From Laccaria trichodermophora (taxonomy: Eukaryota > Basidiomycota > Agaricomycetes > Agaricales > Hydnangiaceae), in the NCBI GenBank assembly GCA_018417955.1, contig JACTVC010000015.1, forward strand, positions 1,203,862 through 1,267,861: 64,000 nt of DNA. The letters are read 5' to 3'. The notes beneath the pieces are model-generated. The model did not search any database. It had not been told where the DNA came from and saw nothing but the letters and a program-made list of their open reading frames with translations. Within the stretch, counting starts at the first letter, position 1. Every line of letters begins with the position of its first letter. This document shows positions 11,004-23,485 of the stretch, piece by piece. Position numbers and translations under genes: made by a program.

Positions 11004-14000
11004 TTGAACACTGACGAGAGTGCCAAAGTTTATGCAGCAACGTTCCGTAAACGCAACGAGAAGAGCAGCACACCCAGTTCTTCAAAGTGGCCAAGGGGCA
11101 AAGTCATGAACGGCATCTCCTTTCCAAGGGATGATAGCGTTAAAAGTGCTAAACCCCCTACCAACGGCTCTTGCTTCATTTGCGATAGTCCTTACCACTA
11201 TGCCAGAGACTGTAGTCACTACGGAAAGTGGGATGGTCTCCATAACGCCAATTTAATAGACGTAGATTTAGATCACGAGCTAGAGGCCGCACACGACAGA
11301 GAGTACTTAGCTATGATTGTCGAAACACAGGCTGAGGCCTCTTCTTCCGCTTATATCGCTGGACTGAGTAAGATCTCGAAGAAAGCGTTCTGCATGAGCA
11401 CTGAACTTACTGGAGCAAAAGCTTTGCACGCCAAGAAAACGTTCATGACGGATAACCGAAACGTTCGCCGACGAATGGCAAATGAGTCCAAGGGCAAGGA
11501 AAAGGAAGATTCCCCAACTGAGGAATCAGTTGTTAAACAAGTACCGAGAGCTAAGCGTCGCCTAAGGGACAGCGCTAAGCCCCCTCCTTATTCCTCCAGC
11601 ACTATTAAACCCCCTCCTAATGCGGATAATCCTGGGGAAATCTTTGTAGCACCTAAAGGTCGCTCTTTCCCTGAAGGATTAGGCTCCCTAGGCACTCGAG
11701 CTCTTCACGCTCGAGCCTTCATTGCCTCAACAAAAGGAGAAGTCGTGCAAGCCCGATTGGACTCTGGCGCTGATATCACGCTGATGTCTGAGGACTTTTG
11801 GTCTTCCATTCCTGAGCTCCCGAAGCCTAAAGATGGGTTACGAATGAAACTCTACCATCTTACAGGGTCTGCCAAGGTGCTAGGGTACATACGAACCACT
11901 CTGTTCATGCCCACGGAAACAGGAGCATTCGTCAGTTTCGATCTGGAAGCTTACGTGGTCCGCAACATGCGAGTTCCACTACTACTAGGCGAAGACTTTC
12001 AAACGACATACGAATTAGGTGTGACTCGGTACGCTACGGGTCATTGCGACGTTCACGTTGGGCGGACGGGACGAGTAATCAAGGCATCTTCAGCCCAGAG
12101 AGTAGACCTCGGATTCGAAATCAGACAGGCACATATGATGCAGTCATTTGTACGAGCCAAGGCCGCTCGGCGAGCTAAGTGGATGAAGCCCGCTCAGGGA
12201 GACCCCCCAGTCCTCGCGGACGAAGATGCTATCATTCAACCTCACTCTGTCAAGAACGTCAGGGTATCAGCTCCCTTTGCTGGACGCGATGATTGGTTGG
12301 TGGAAAAAGTGATCATTGGCTTGGAGGATGGAGACATCCTGGCGGCCCCAACTACGTGGATCACAGCTGCTACGCCGATATTACCTATCGCTAATCCTAG
12401 CGCTACCCCCAGGATCGTCAGGAAGGGAGACGTAGTTGGTCATTTATTGGACCCAAGTAGTGCCTTGGACAATCCCTCTGAAGAGAGCACACTAGCGCGC
12501 TATGTCGCATCGGCTGATGCCTTAAGGAAAGTTATTACTGGGTCTCTAAAAGCGCAGGACTTGGCGGAGGCTAAACCAACGTTCAGCGGTCCTGATGATA
12601 AACTGGACCAGGATGATGCGTGGGGCCCTAAATCCATGGCGGTGCCAGAGGACCCAGTACAGGGTGACATTCTGGATGCTGTAAACCTAGGTCCTGACGT
12701 TCCAGAGGAATTCCAGAAACCGTTAGCAGACATTCTGCGTAAGAATGTCGCGGCTTTTGGTATTAACGGTCATTTAGGAAAAGTTGCGGCTAGAGTCCCT
12801 ATTCCCCTCAAGGAAGGATCCACTCCTGTTTCTGTTCCTATGTACGCCGCTTCCCCAGCAAAACGCGAAGTGATCGATAAGCAGATGAAAGCTTGGTTCG
12901 AATCGGATGTCATTGAACCCTCCGTCAGTCCCTGGGGTTTTCCAGTCGTAGTGGTTTATCGCAACGGCAAAGCTTGCCTAGCGGTAGATTACCGTAAACT
13001 GAATTCACAAACCATACCGGATGAATTTCCTATCCCACGCCAGACGGAGATCGTTCAAGCTTTATCGGGCGCTCAAGTTCTTTCAACTTTTGATGCGCTA
13101 GCTGGATTCACTCAACTAGAAATGGCTGATGAAGATAAAGAAAAGACGGCTTTCCGGTGTCATCTGGGTCTTTGGCAATTCAAGAGGATGCCCTTCGGAC
13201 TCCGTAACGGCCCGTCAATATTCCAGCGTTTGATGCAGGGGGTTTTATCACCTTACCTCTGGTTATTCGCGCTAGTGTACATCGATGACATTGTCGTATA
13301 CTCGAAGTCCTGGGAAGAGCACCTAGTTCATCTCGACACCGTCTTGGGCGCTATCGCCGCCACAGGCATTACTCTATCCCCTCCAAAATGCTTCATTGGT
13401 TTTTCATCCATTCTTTTATTAGGGCAAAAGGTTTCGCGACTGGGCTTATCGACGCATCAAGAGAAAGTCCAGGCAATCGTGGACCTTGCTCGTCCAACCT
13501 CTGTGTCCGACTTGCAGAAGTTCTTGGGCATGGTGGTTTACTTTTCTACATACATTCCTTTCCATTCTTTCATAGCTAAACCTCTGTTTGAGCTCCTGAA
13601 AAAGGGCTCACGATGGGATTGGCGGGCAGAGCATGAGCTGGCTTTCCAACAAGCGAAAGAGGCGCTATCCAGCGCCCCCGTTCTAGGACACCCCATACAA
13701 GGTTGTCCCTACCGCCTGTACACAGACGCTTTGGATGTCGCGCTGGGCACGAGCTTACAGCAGGTGCAGCCTATCAAGGTTGGTGACCTGAAGGGCACGC
13801 CTACATACGACAAGCTCACGAAGGCGTGGTCCGACAGCAAGCCTGTCCCCAATTTATTTCCCATTCTGTCCAAGGAAGTTGTCGAGAAGCCTACCGATGA
13901 CTCCTGGGGGCCGTCTCTTGAGGAGACTGTGGTGCACGTAGAGTGTGTTATCGCTTATTGGAGCCGGACTTTTAAGGCGGCGGAACGAAACTACAGCGCT

Positions 14001-14234
14001 ACTGAGCGGGAAGCGTTGGGCGCCAAGGAAGCCTTAGTGAAGTTCCAACCCTTCATCGAAGGGGAAACGGTCATCCTCATCACGGATCACGCTGCCCTCC
14101 AATGGGCGCGAGTGTACGAGAACGCCAACAGGAGATTAGCGGCGTGGGGGGCGGTATTTGCAGCGTACCCGGGACTCCGCATAGTTCACAGAGCTGGACG
14201 GGTTCATTCTAACGTGGACCCCCTGTCCAGACTC
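11004..14234 (+). CDS. pol: Gypsy-1 pol, first part: zinc knuckle, protease, reverse transcriptase, RNase H
   Basis: A CCHC knuckle (CFICDSPYHYARDC, residues about 57-71) is followed by an aspartic protease active site (LDSGADITLM, near residue 253). Reverse transcriptase follows, with AVDYRKLNSQTIPDEFPIPR, KRMPFGLRNGPSIFQRLM and the catalytic YIDD near residue 758. RNase H follows, with YTDALD near 905 and ITDHAALQWA near 1025, ending HSNVDPLSRL. The protein makes and copies cDNA inside the particle. The frame reaches 14291 only because it runs 19 codons into the inserted palindromic element at 14235. The true continuation is at 18814, in the same frame. Confidence 0.9.
14226..14234. repeat. 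Target-site duplication of the palindromic element, left (right copy 18805-18813)
   Basis: The left copy is TCCAGACTC and the right copy CCCAGACTC: eight identical bases, or nine with one mismatch. Removing the element and one copy restores the pol frame from the end of RNase H into the integrase part. This confirms the boundaries. Confidence 0.85.
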
Positions 14235-16020
14235 ACTAGTAGCTGCATTCTACATCGATGCATTTATGGCAGCTGCCGTGGCAAAACTTGATCAGCTACT
14301 GTGAATGAATGAAATGCATTTTCATTCATTCACGGCACCTGTTTCATTCATTCCTGGCGACGATTTCATTCATTAACGGCACCTGTTTCATTCAAGATAA
14401 TTCATTCTGTTTCATTCATTCCTGGTGACGATTTCATTCATTCCTGGCAATGATTTCATTCATTCACGGCACCTGTTTCATTCAAGATAATTCATTCTGT
14501 TTCATTCATTCCTGGCGACGATTTCATTCATTTCTGGCAATGATTTCATTCATTCACGGCAACTACTTCACTCATTGCTTTACAGTGGTTGTGCTCACTG
14601 TTGGTGACGATGTCAGGCACTGTTTTCAGGGTCCAGGGCGCATTTCCAAATAAAGAAATATGCACTTTTTCCAAATGAAAAATAGCAATAAAATAGGGTA
14701 AAAATCAGAAAAGAATGGGGGATGGTGCTCACTGTTAGTGATGACATCAGGGTCTGTTTTCAGGGTCCAGGGTGCATTGCCAAATATGGTAGAATAGCTG
14801 GAAAATAGCCAAAAAATCAGAAAAAAATGGGGGATGGTGCTCACTGTTGGTGATGACATTGGGGTTGTTTTCAGGGTCCAGAGTACATTTCCAAATATGG
14901 CAATATATCCAAAAATAGCCAGAAAATAGCAGAAAATTTGGAAAAACATATGAATGGTGTACAGAACATCAGGCACTGCCTTCAGGGTCCATCCCAAAAG
15001 GGAAATATGACCTGGTTTGACTAAAAGTGAAGAAAAGCAAGATGAGAATGATTTTACCTATCAGGGTCCATGTAATGGGATGTTGGGATGATGGTCACAT
15101 GACCAATTACCAAAAATGGTCAAAAATGAAAGTTGTAGCCCTACACTGTAGCTTCCTGAATCTGTTTGAATTATGTTCTGAAGTGCTCCCATTGTGGAGA
15201 TATGAGGTTAAGGAATTTCAAAAGTGTTGCGTTTTTTTTTGTTTTTTGTGTTTTTCTCCATGAAAACAAAACCAAATAACATGATTTCAGTATATTTAGA
15301 AAGCTAAAAGAAAGGGCTATAATTATGATATTGTGGGAAAAATGACCAAAAAAGGAAGGTGCATGCCCTACAGATATAGACTACCAAGTTTACTGATAGA
15401 CTACAAAAAAGTCGGACTTAGACTATGTACATAGTTTACTGATATACTATAAAAGTCAGACCCAGACTACAAAAGCTTGAATTTAGACTACAAAGTTTGT
15501 AGTGTCTGCTTTTTGTCATTACAAAAGTTTGTAGTGTGCGCTTTTTCATTAGAAAAGTTTGTAGTGTGCGCTTTTTCATTAGAAAAGTTTGTAGTATCCG
15601 CTTTTTGAGACTACAAAAGTTTGTAGTGTGCACTTTTTCATTAGAAAAGTTTGTAGTATCCGCTTTTTGAGACTACAAAAGTTTGTAGTGTGCGCTTTTT
15701 CATTAGAAAAGTTGTAGTATCCACTTTTTGTCATTACAAAAATTTGTAGTGTGTTCTATTTCATTAGAAAAGTTTGTATTGTCTGCTATTTGAGACTACA
15801 AAAGTTTGTATTTTCTGCTTTTTCATTAGAAAAGTTGTCTGCTTTCTCAATTAAAAAAGTATGTAGTTGACATGTAGTTTATGGTGTCCTTGGACCTATC
15901 TATGTTGGGGGATGAGGTTGAAGGATTGCCATCATACTGCCAGTGCTGCAGCATTAGTTTTTGACATCATGCACAAGTTGTCTTGCACATCAGGAAAGGC
16001 CATTCTAAGCCTTTCATATT
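14235..16020 (+). repeat. Left arm of the palindrome
   Basis: It contains the outer tandem array (about 14308-14570), the middle array with repeated tgctcactgttggtgatgac and cagggtccag (about 14590-14990), a unique stretch (15000-15470), and an inner array of tttgtagtgtgcgcttttt units (about 15480-15850). It pairs with 16500-18804. The hydrophobic short frames inside are by-products of low-complexity repeats. Confidence 0.85.
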
Positions 16021-16499
16021 GATACCTGCTGTCCTATCTGAAAAGATAATTGTAAGCTCATGGGGGGATATGCTGAAGGATTGACATGACTCTACACATT
16101 GCTATTGCCACATCAGCAGTTTCTCACATCATGCCCAAGTTGGCTTTCAGCTAGAGGAGGCTATTCATGTTGATATCTACTCAATACATGGTCAACTTAC
16201 AACATGACCTGACTTGACAACACCTCCAAGGATGGATCAGCCCATCATCAAAAGCCAAGTTGGTCATGATGTCAAAAACTGGTGATGTTATGTCAATCCT
16301 TCAGTGATACCCCCACATGAATGTATCAAAGTTGACTATGTTTCAGACAGGCCAGTAGCTATTAATGTGAAAGCAGACAGGATGAAAGGTAATTTGGTCA
16401 TAATGTCAAAAAACTGGAGATGTCATGTCAATTTTTCAGCCATATCCCCACATGAACTGATAATTATGTTTTATGATAGGACAGTAGGTATCAATATCA

Positions 16500-18804
16500 A
16501 AGGCTTAGAATGGCCTTTCCTGATGTGCAAGACAACTTGTGCATGATGTCAAAAACTAATGCTGCAGCACTGGCAGTATGATGGCAATCCTTCAACCTCA
16601 TCCCTCAACATAGATAGGTCCAAGGACACCATAAACTACATGTCAACTACATACTTTTTTAAATGAGAAAGCAGACAACTTTTCTAATGAAAAAGCAGAA
16701 AATACAAACTTTTGTAGTCTCAAATAGCAGACAATACAAACTTTTCTAATGAAATAGAACACACTACAAATTTTTGTAATGACAAAAAGTGGATACTACA
16801 AATTTTTGTAATGACAAAAAGTGGATACTACAAACTTTTCTAATGAAAAAGCGCACACTACAAACTTTTGTAGTCTCAAAAAGCAGATACTACAACCTTT
16901 CCTAATGAAAAAGCACACACTACAAACTTTTGTAGTCTCAAAAAGCAGATACTACAAACTTTTCTAATGAAAAAGCGCACACTACAAATTTTTGTAATGA
17001 CAAAAAGTGGATACTACAAACTTTTCTAATGAAAAAGCGCACACTACAAACTTTTGTAGTCTCAAAAAGCAGATACTACAACCTTTCCTAATGAAAAAGC
17101 ACACACTACAAACTTTTGTAGTCTCAAATAGCAGACAATACAAACTTTTCTAATGAAAAGCGCACACTACAAATTTTTGTAATGACAAAAAGTGGATACT
17201 ACAAACTTTTCTAATGAAAAAGCGCACACTACAAACTTTTGTAGTCTCAAAAAGCAGATACTACAACCTTTCCTAATGAAAAAGCACACACTACAAACTT
17301 TTGTAGTCTCAAATAGCAGACAATACAAACTTTTCTAATGAAAAAGCGCACGCTACAAATTTTTGTAATGACAAAAAGTGGATACTACAACTTTTCTAAT
17401 GAAAAAGTGCACACTACAAACTTTTGTAGTCTCAAAAAGTGGATACTACAAACTTTTCTAATGAAAAAACGCACACTACAAACTTTTCTAATGAAAAAGC
17501 GCACACTGCAAACTTTTGTAATGACAAAAAGCAGACACTACAAACTTTGTAGTCTAAATTCAAGCTTTTGTAGTCTGGGTCTGACTTTTATAGTATATCA
17601 GTAAACTATGTACATAGTCTAAGTCCGACTTTTTTGTAGTCTATCAGTAAACTTGGTAGTCTATATCTGTAGGGCATGCACCTTCCTTTTTTGGTCATTT
17701 TTCCCACAATATCATAATTATAGCCCTTTCTTTTAGCTTTCTAAATATACTGAAATCATGTTATTTGGTTTTGTTTTCATGGAGAAAAACACAAAAAACA
17801 AAAAAAAACGCAACACTTTTGAAATTCCTTAACCTCATATCTCCACAATGGGAGCACTTCAGAACATAATTCAAACAGATTCAGGAAGCTACAGTGTAGG
17901 GCTACAACTTTCATTTTTGACCATTTTTGGTAATTGGTCATGTGACCATCATCCCAACATCCCATTACATGGACCCTGATAGGTAAAATCATTCTCATCT
18001 TGCTTTTCTTCACTTTTAGTCAAACCAGGTCATATTTCCCTTTTGGGATGGACCCTGAAGGCAGTGCCTGATGTTCTGTACACCATTCATATGTTTTTCC
18101 AAATTTTCTGCTATTTTCTGGCTATTTTTGGATATATTGCCATATTTGGAAATGTACTCTGGACCCTGAAAACAACCCCAATGTCATCACCAACAGTGAG
18201 CACCATCCCCCATTTTTTTCTGATTTTTTGGCTATTTTCCAGCTATTCTACCATATTTGGCAATGCACCCTGGACCCTGAAAACAGACCCTGATGTCATC
18301 ACTAACAGTGAGCACCATCCCCCATTCTTTTCTGATTTTTACCCTATTTTATTGCTATTTTTCATTTGGAAAAAGTGCATATTTCTTTATTTGGAAATGC
18401 GCCCTGGACCCTGAAAACAGTGCCTGACATCGTCACCAACAGTGAGCACAACCACTGTAAAGCAATGAGTGAAGTAGTTGCCGTGAATGAATGAAATCAT
18501 TGCCAGAAATGAATGAAATCGTCGCCAGGAATGAATGAAACAGAATGAATTATCTTGAATGAAACAGGTGCCGTGAATGAATGAAATCATTGCCAGGAAT
18601 GAATGAAATCGTCACCAGGAATGAATGAAACAGAATGAATTATCTTGAATGAAACAGGTGCCGTTAATGAATGAAATCGTCGCCAGGAATGAATGAAACA
18701 GGTGCCGTGAATGAATGAAAATGCATTTCATTCATTCACAGTAGCTGATCAAGTTTTTTTATGGCAGCTGCCATAACTACATCATGTAATTGGCAGCTAC
18801 CAGT
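16500..18804 (-). repeat. Right arm of the palindrome
   Basis: This is the reverse complement of the left arm. The inner array (about 16660-17545) is about 500 bp longer than its partner because of extra 30-bp units; this is the main asymmetry between the arms. The central 16020-16500 segment shows only imperfect symmetry and would form the loop. Confidence 0.85.
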
Positions 18805-18813
18805 CCCAGACTC

Positions 18814-20844
18814 CCGAGAGTACCACCGCATAGCTCCCCTGTTGTCGATGATATCACGGCCATAGCACCTGACGAAGCCAAGCAGGACAGGGCTCAAGCC
18901 GTGGAGGACCGTATCCACCGGGCAAATGCACCTCGCGCGGCGTTCACAGTGTCCTATTGGGAGGACATAGTGGAGCGCCGAGCGAATGCCACCCACTACG
19001 AACCGTCAGAAGCCCCTGCCCAAAGGGAAGCAGATCGATTGGCGGCCGCAGAAGCAAGGTCCCGCAGAGCAAAAAAGCGTAGTAACTTCCCAGATGAGGA
19101 ACCGGAGACAGGAATTACGTCGACCATGAACGAGATTCCAACCACCATGGAGTCCAATCCTACCGAAACGACTGACGAGAGTTCCTCTACTGCGACACCT
19201 ATGCTCGTTGAAGATGAGCTGCCCTTTCCCCTCCATGATCATTGGACATACCCGATCGGAGTAAAGCCTAGTTCTGTGGTGTTTGACGATGAATGGCTGA
19301 ACAAGCCCCACCTCCTCGTAGCCATGAAACCTTCGGTAATCACTGCGTTTTCTCAGGGCTATCCGCAGGACAAATACTTTGCTCCTAAATACGTAGAGGA
19401 CATTCCAAACCCGAGGACCGTCATCACCCCTTCCCACTTCCGCAAAAGCAAAAATGGTTTACTCTACTTTATAGATGCGGATTGGTCCGCCAGACTCTGC
19501 GTTCCAGAATCTAAGATCCATTTTGTTCTAAAATGGATTCACGACTCCCCTTTTGAGAGCGCACATGCCGGACCGCGTCGGTTCTTATCCAGATTACGAG
19601 AGTTGTTCTTCTGGCCCACTATGCATAAAGATGTGATGGACTACACGAAGTCCTGCGATACTTGTCAAAAAATCAAGATCGATAGGCGCACACCAGCAGG
19701 TAGCCTTTGACCCTCGCACATCCCTGCAAGACCTTTTTCTACAGTCTCACTTGATCTTATAACGGGCCTACCACCTTCTGGAGAAGAAGGTTACACCGCC
19801 ATCTTCGCCGTAATCGACAAGTTAACCAAGTTTGCCATCTTCTTGCCAGTTCACGAGACTATGAGCCAAGAACAGTTCGCGGACTTATTCGTGGAAAGAG
19901 TAGCCAACGTCTACGGACTACCTGAGCGCATAATAGCTGATCGCGATAAGCGCTGGTCAACTGCGTTCTGGAAATCCGTAGTTGCGAATTATGGCAGTGT
20001 CATGGCCCTATCTTCCTCACATCACCCCCAGACTGATGGGCAGACGGAAATCCTTAACGCTGTTATAGAACAAATGCTGAGGGCATACGTCGCTTCAGAC
20101 CGCACGTCTTGGGCTAAGTGGCTCAGTGTATTGAATTACTCCTATAACAGTTCAACACACTCTTCCACGGGTTACACGCCACAGTTCTTATTAATGGGAT
20201 ATAAACCTCGAACTTCAACCATCGGAGTGACCCCTGAAGGAGACCCAGTCTCCAGACCGTTCATTGCCAGCCAGTCGGCGGAGGAATTTATAGGCGAACT
20301 AGAATTCCATCGCTCCCTTGCCAGAGATGCACTAGTACTGGCGCAAGAAAGACAGGCGACAGCTTACAACAAAGGCAGAAGACCCGCGGAGACACTCCAA
20401 AAAGGCGATCTAGTCCTGGTTAACCCGCACACTCTCAAACTCGTAGACGTTAAGGGCACAGGCCGGAAGCTCGTGCAAAGAACAATCGGACCTTTTGAAG
20501 TCTTAGAGCAAGTGAACCCTCAAGTGTATCGCTTAAAGCTTCCCCCCAATTATCCAATGCACCCCGTATTCAACATCGAACATCTCAAGAAATACCATTC
20601 CTCGCCCAAACGGTTCGAAGGAAGGGATTCACTACCTAGCACCAGAGAGTTAATCCCTCACCCAGAATACGAAGTGGAATCCATTGTTGGCCATCAACTA
20701 ACTACACAGAAGCGGGGCAATCGTCGGATGTACCTAGTTCATTGGAAGGGTCACGAGCCAGTCAACGATACTTGGGTGTCAGAGTACGATCTTCGTAATG
20801 CTCCTGAGCTTACGAGGGCGTATTTACAGGCCCATAATCTTTGA
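18814..20844 (+). pseudogene. pol: Gypsy-1 pol, second part: integrase and chromodomain
   Basis: The frame continues from 14234. It runs to a TGA at 19708-19710, then in the same phase from 19711 to 20844. The first piece carries the HHCC zinc region (SAHAGPRRFLSRLRELFFWP, CDTCQ). After the stop come the first catalytic Asp (SLDLITG), the second (IIADRDKRW) and Glu in HPQTDGQTEILN with 35 residues between them, a D,D-35-E core. The C-terminus is a chromodomain (YEVESIVGHQL, YLVHWKGH, NDTWVSEYDL), which targets integration to marked chromatin in chromoviruses. The TGA follows AGSL and replaces an expected Arg codon, so it looks like a CGA-to-TGA mutation. Confidence 0.88.
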
Positions 20845-21290
20845 CGCCCGATGACTAAGCCGCTACCCACTACCATTTGTGCTTGTTTGGTGATTGATCG
20901 ATGGATAACAATTTTCAACCTTTACCTTCTTTCTGCTTTACCTCCATCATCTTCTATTATCGTGTGGTCCCCACTGCGTTGAAAACTAATTATTGTACCT
21001 TTTCATCATTTTCTATTATCGCGCGGTACCCACTGCGTTGAATCTAATCACTCATTGCTATTATCGCGCGGTACCCACTGCATTGAATCTAATCATTCGT
21101 ATCCCTCGCGCGGCTTGATCTGCGTTGAAAACTACCCTCACATTCTTTTATATCCTTAAATACTAGTACTTACTTCATTATTATGCATTCTTATGCTTCG
21201 AGCTATCGCACCGCCCCGGACACTTGAGTAACATCTACTAGGAGATCCAGCGCAACCGGCTACCTGGCTAAGCCATGCGTTGACTCCAGG
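20845..21290 (+). promoter_or_regulatory. Gypsy-1 intercistronic region with three direct repeats
   Basis: Three copies of a roughly 37-bp unit (ctattatcgcgcggtaccca, then ctgcgttgaatctaatca) lie at 20954-20990, 21013-21050 and 21058-21095. No ORF is supported. The position between pol and the extra ORF suggests a possible internal promoter or a processing region; this is inference. Confidence 0.45.
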
Positions 21291-21987
21291 ATGATCGCTC
21301 GGTTACCCACGTTTGAGATCCAGTCCCATCGTATCGTGCAGATAGGAGAGGAAGCTTGGGAGTTGTGGTCTCCGAACTCTGTACAACTTCCATTCCTACC
21401 TGGCTTGTTGGAAGATCATTTCAAAGTTGACCTGGCCAGCCGTCGTTCGGACCGTCGGAGTGATGGGCACTTGGGAAGATTCGACGCCTGCGTATCGCCT
21501 CAGTATCCAACGGGGCATCCTGGGTGGGCTCCACACGTTCGACGTTTTCCCCCGTCGCCAACAGGCTATCCAGAATTCTCTTGCATTTTGGATGTCACGG
21601 ACGCACGCAGTTCAGTCCTAGGATCTTACATCAAAGAATTGCAACAACGGAATGCCAGCCTAGATGATCACATTGAATTGCTTTGAAGAAACAGCCGTCG
21701 TAATACTTCTATCGCATTAGAGGAAGTGTGGCGACGCTATAATCCTACATTCACTCGAGATGACATAAACGACCTCCGTTCGATACGCTCCTTCGACAAA
21801 GCCTTAGACGACGTGACGCAGCTACAGCGGAAGTTCAAATTGAAAGCTGCATGGATAGATTGGGTAGAGCAACAACAGACTACCCCATCTTGGTCTCGAA
21901 CGTCGAATTGTCTCCTGGACATGGCGGACGATTCCTACATGGGCGTTTGGATTAATGGGGAATGTGAGGAAGAGATCGATTGGTTAC
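21291..21987 (+). pseudogene. Gypsy-1 extra ORF (ORF3), 5' part
   Basis: The frame starts MIARLPTFEIQSHRIVQIGE. A TGA at 21684-21686 interrupts it and it continues in phase as RNSRRNTSIALEEVWRRYNP to the point where the nested LTR element is inserted (after 21987). The phase matches exactly into 25869. The function is unknown. A segment DDSYMGVWINGECEEEIDWL resembles DRYIGIWTNNTEEQPTQWFL in the Gypsy-2 polyprotein, so the ORF belongs to this retrotransposon lineage. It occupies the position where env-like or accessory genes sit in other LTR elements, but I see no signal peptide or membrane segment. Confidence 0.65.
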
Positions 21988-22306
21988 TGTGAAGTGTTCA
22001 CTCTGAACTTCTCGCATAGCTGAAGCCAAGAGGGAAGGAGGAGGCAAGAATGGGTGGATCTGGGATCAACACCCATGAGTGAGCAATGAGCAGTTACAAG
22101 ATACTCAGCTGGCCCAACATGATTATGCATACTGTAGGAAGTACAGTTATACAAGGCACTACATGTAGTGCAAGAGGATGGCAAGACTGCTGACAAGGTG
22201 GTGGTTCAAGACAAAAGATCAATATATTATGTAAGATATCCAAATCTAGCTATATACCACTGTTTGACTATGGCCTCTGGGCATTCCCTTCCAATCCTAT
22301 ATCACA
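21988..22306 (-). repeat. LARD 3' LTR (319 bp, left side)
   Basis: On the plus strand it reads TGTGAAGTGTTC to CTATATCACA. It is identical to 25545-25863 as far as I can read. The neighbouring gccccccaatg (22310-22320) reads as a polypurine tract on the minus strand. Confidence 0.9.
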
Positions 22307-23100
22307 AAGCCCCCCAATGTCCAGAGGGCATGTAAGGAAAACAATGGTGGGGAAGAATAATAGAATAGAAATCCTCTTGCCCCCCAGAGTGAATATCAGG
22401 ATAAAATGAGACCAAAAGGTAGCAAAGCAAAGAAGATGAATAAAAGAAAGAAAAAATTTGGCCCCAAATAATTTACTATCTGGAAAGCTGGTCACTGTAA
22501 GCTCCCAGCTTAACCCAGAAATACCCATATGATCCTCCCATTCTCTCTTCAGTGATGTATAACCATGAGTACTGGGAAACCATGCAAGTGGATGGCTTCC
22601 AGGTCATCCATCCCAACTCCATTGCCTTTCCCCATCAAGATGGTGTAGCATGCTTCCATCATACTTGTGGTCTGGGTATAAGACATGTATAGTGTGATAG
22701 AGGCTTGCGCCTCTCCACTCAGATCGTTGATCCCAACTCAACTCCCTCTACCCATCAAGATGATGTAGCTTGCTTCCATTGTGGTGTGTCGTCTGGACGT
22801 GGGGAGTGTGTAATGGGATAGAGGCTTGTGCCTCTCCTCCCACCTTCCACCTATACTCCCCTACAGCCCCCCACTTTTCCAGTGTGCGAATCTCAAGAAT
22901 CAAGAATCAAGCCAGGGAGGATAGAGGCGAAGAGATCGTGCAGTGGAAAATTACAAGCCGTGATCGTAAGTTGGTGTCAGAGTAGGTAGAGGTGGTGCCA
23001 GTGGGTAGGAATGATGAGAGGAAAGAAAGGGGAAGAAAAAAAAAAAGTTGTCATAAAACTTGCCCCCCAGAGTGGACACAGGCCATGCAACACACATGCA
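22307..23100. other. LARD interior, non-coding
   Basis: No supported ORF on either strand. The stretch contains two diverged copies of a segment with tgtagc(a/t)tgcttcca near 22640-22860, which indicates an old local duplication. Confidence 0.5.
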
Positions 23101-23485
23101 GCAATCTGTAAGGCTACCATGATTGAAGAAGAGTCCGCCGCACAACACGCGAGCAGCAACTCCTCAAGACTGATCCGCCGCAAAACATGCGAGCTGCAAT
23201 CAGGAGCCAGAAGGTTACCATGATTGAAGAAGAGTCCGCCGCGTAATGCGCGAGCAGCAACTCCTCAACACTGATCCGCCGCGAAACACGCGAGCAGCAA
23301 TCAGTACTTCTGAGGGACTCAGAAGGTTACCATGATTGAAGAAGAGTCCGCCGCGTAATGCGCGAGCTGCAACTCCTCCACACTGATCCGCCGTGCAACA
23401 CGCGAGCAGCAATCAGCCTTCTGAGAGAAGGTTACCATGACTGAAGAAGAGTCCGCCGCGTAATGCGCGAGCAGCAACTCTCAAC
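23100..23485. repeat. Tandem repeats of about 101-112 bp in the LARD interior
   Basis: The phrase tgattgaagaagagtccgcc starts near 23120, 23221 and 23333, with a variant near 23439. Each unit carries two cgcgagcagcaac-type motifs. Unit length varies, so it is not a conserved coding repeat. Related cgcgagcagcag and gccgcgtagtcgcgaaatcc motifs recur at 25180-25420. Confidence 0.7.

Larger units (their letters stand above)
14235..18804. mobile_element. 4.57-kb palindromic (fold-back) DNA element inserted in Gypsy-1 pol
   Basis: The whole element is an inverted repeat. Its ends align as ACTAGTAGCTGC and, on the other strand, ACTGGTAGCTGCC, then TATGGCAGCTGCC and CTTGATCAGCTACTG. From there both arms are nearly identical: frames of 123 and 78 codons occur in both arms without a residue changed. 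The arms comprise an outer array of ttcattcattcctggc units, a middle array of about 110-bp units and an inner array of about 30-bp units. The centre lies near 16,020-16,500. No transposase or other convincing ORF is present. The TSD of 8-9 bp would fit hAT, KDZ or Mutator-type transposases; which one is undetermined. Confidence 0.85.

Noticed and set aside
14235..14291. Last 19 codons of the Gypsy-1 pol frame as part of the enzyme
   Set aside because: They belong to the inserted palindromic element, as shown by the target-site duplication and the restored frame at 18814.
15480..17545. Regular about 30-bp repeats that could be taken for a CRISPR array
   Set aside because: Units are contiguous variants of one another without unique spacers, lie in a palindrome, and the genome is eukaryotic. 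They are simple tandem repeats.
14626..18414. Short hydrophobic frames (123 and 78 codons) present twice
   Set aside because: They are the same sequence in the two arms of the palindrome and come from low-complexity tandem repeats, not from conserved coding.
9369..21686. Programmed TGA readthrough or selenocysteine in Gypsy-1
   Set aside because: The stops occur at four unrelated places, fit CGA mutations, and no selenocysteine element or known readthrough context is seen. Kept only as an alternative.
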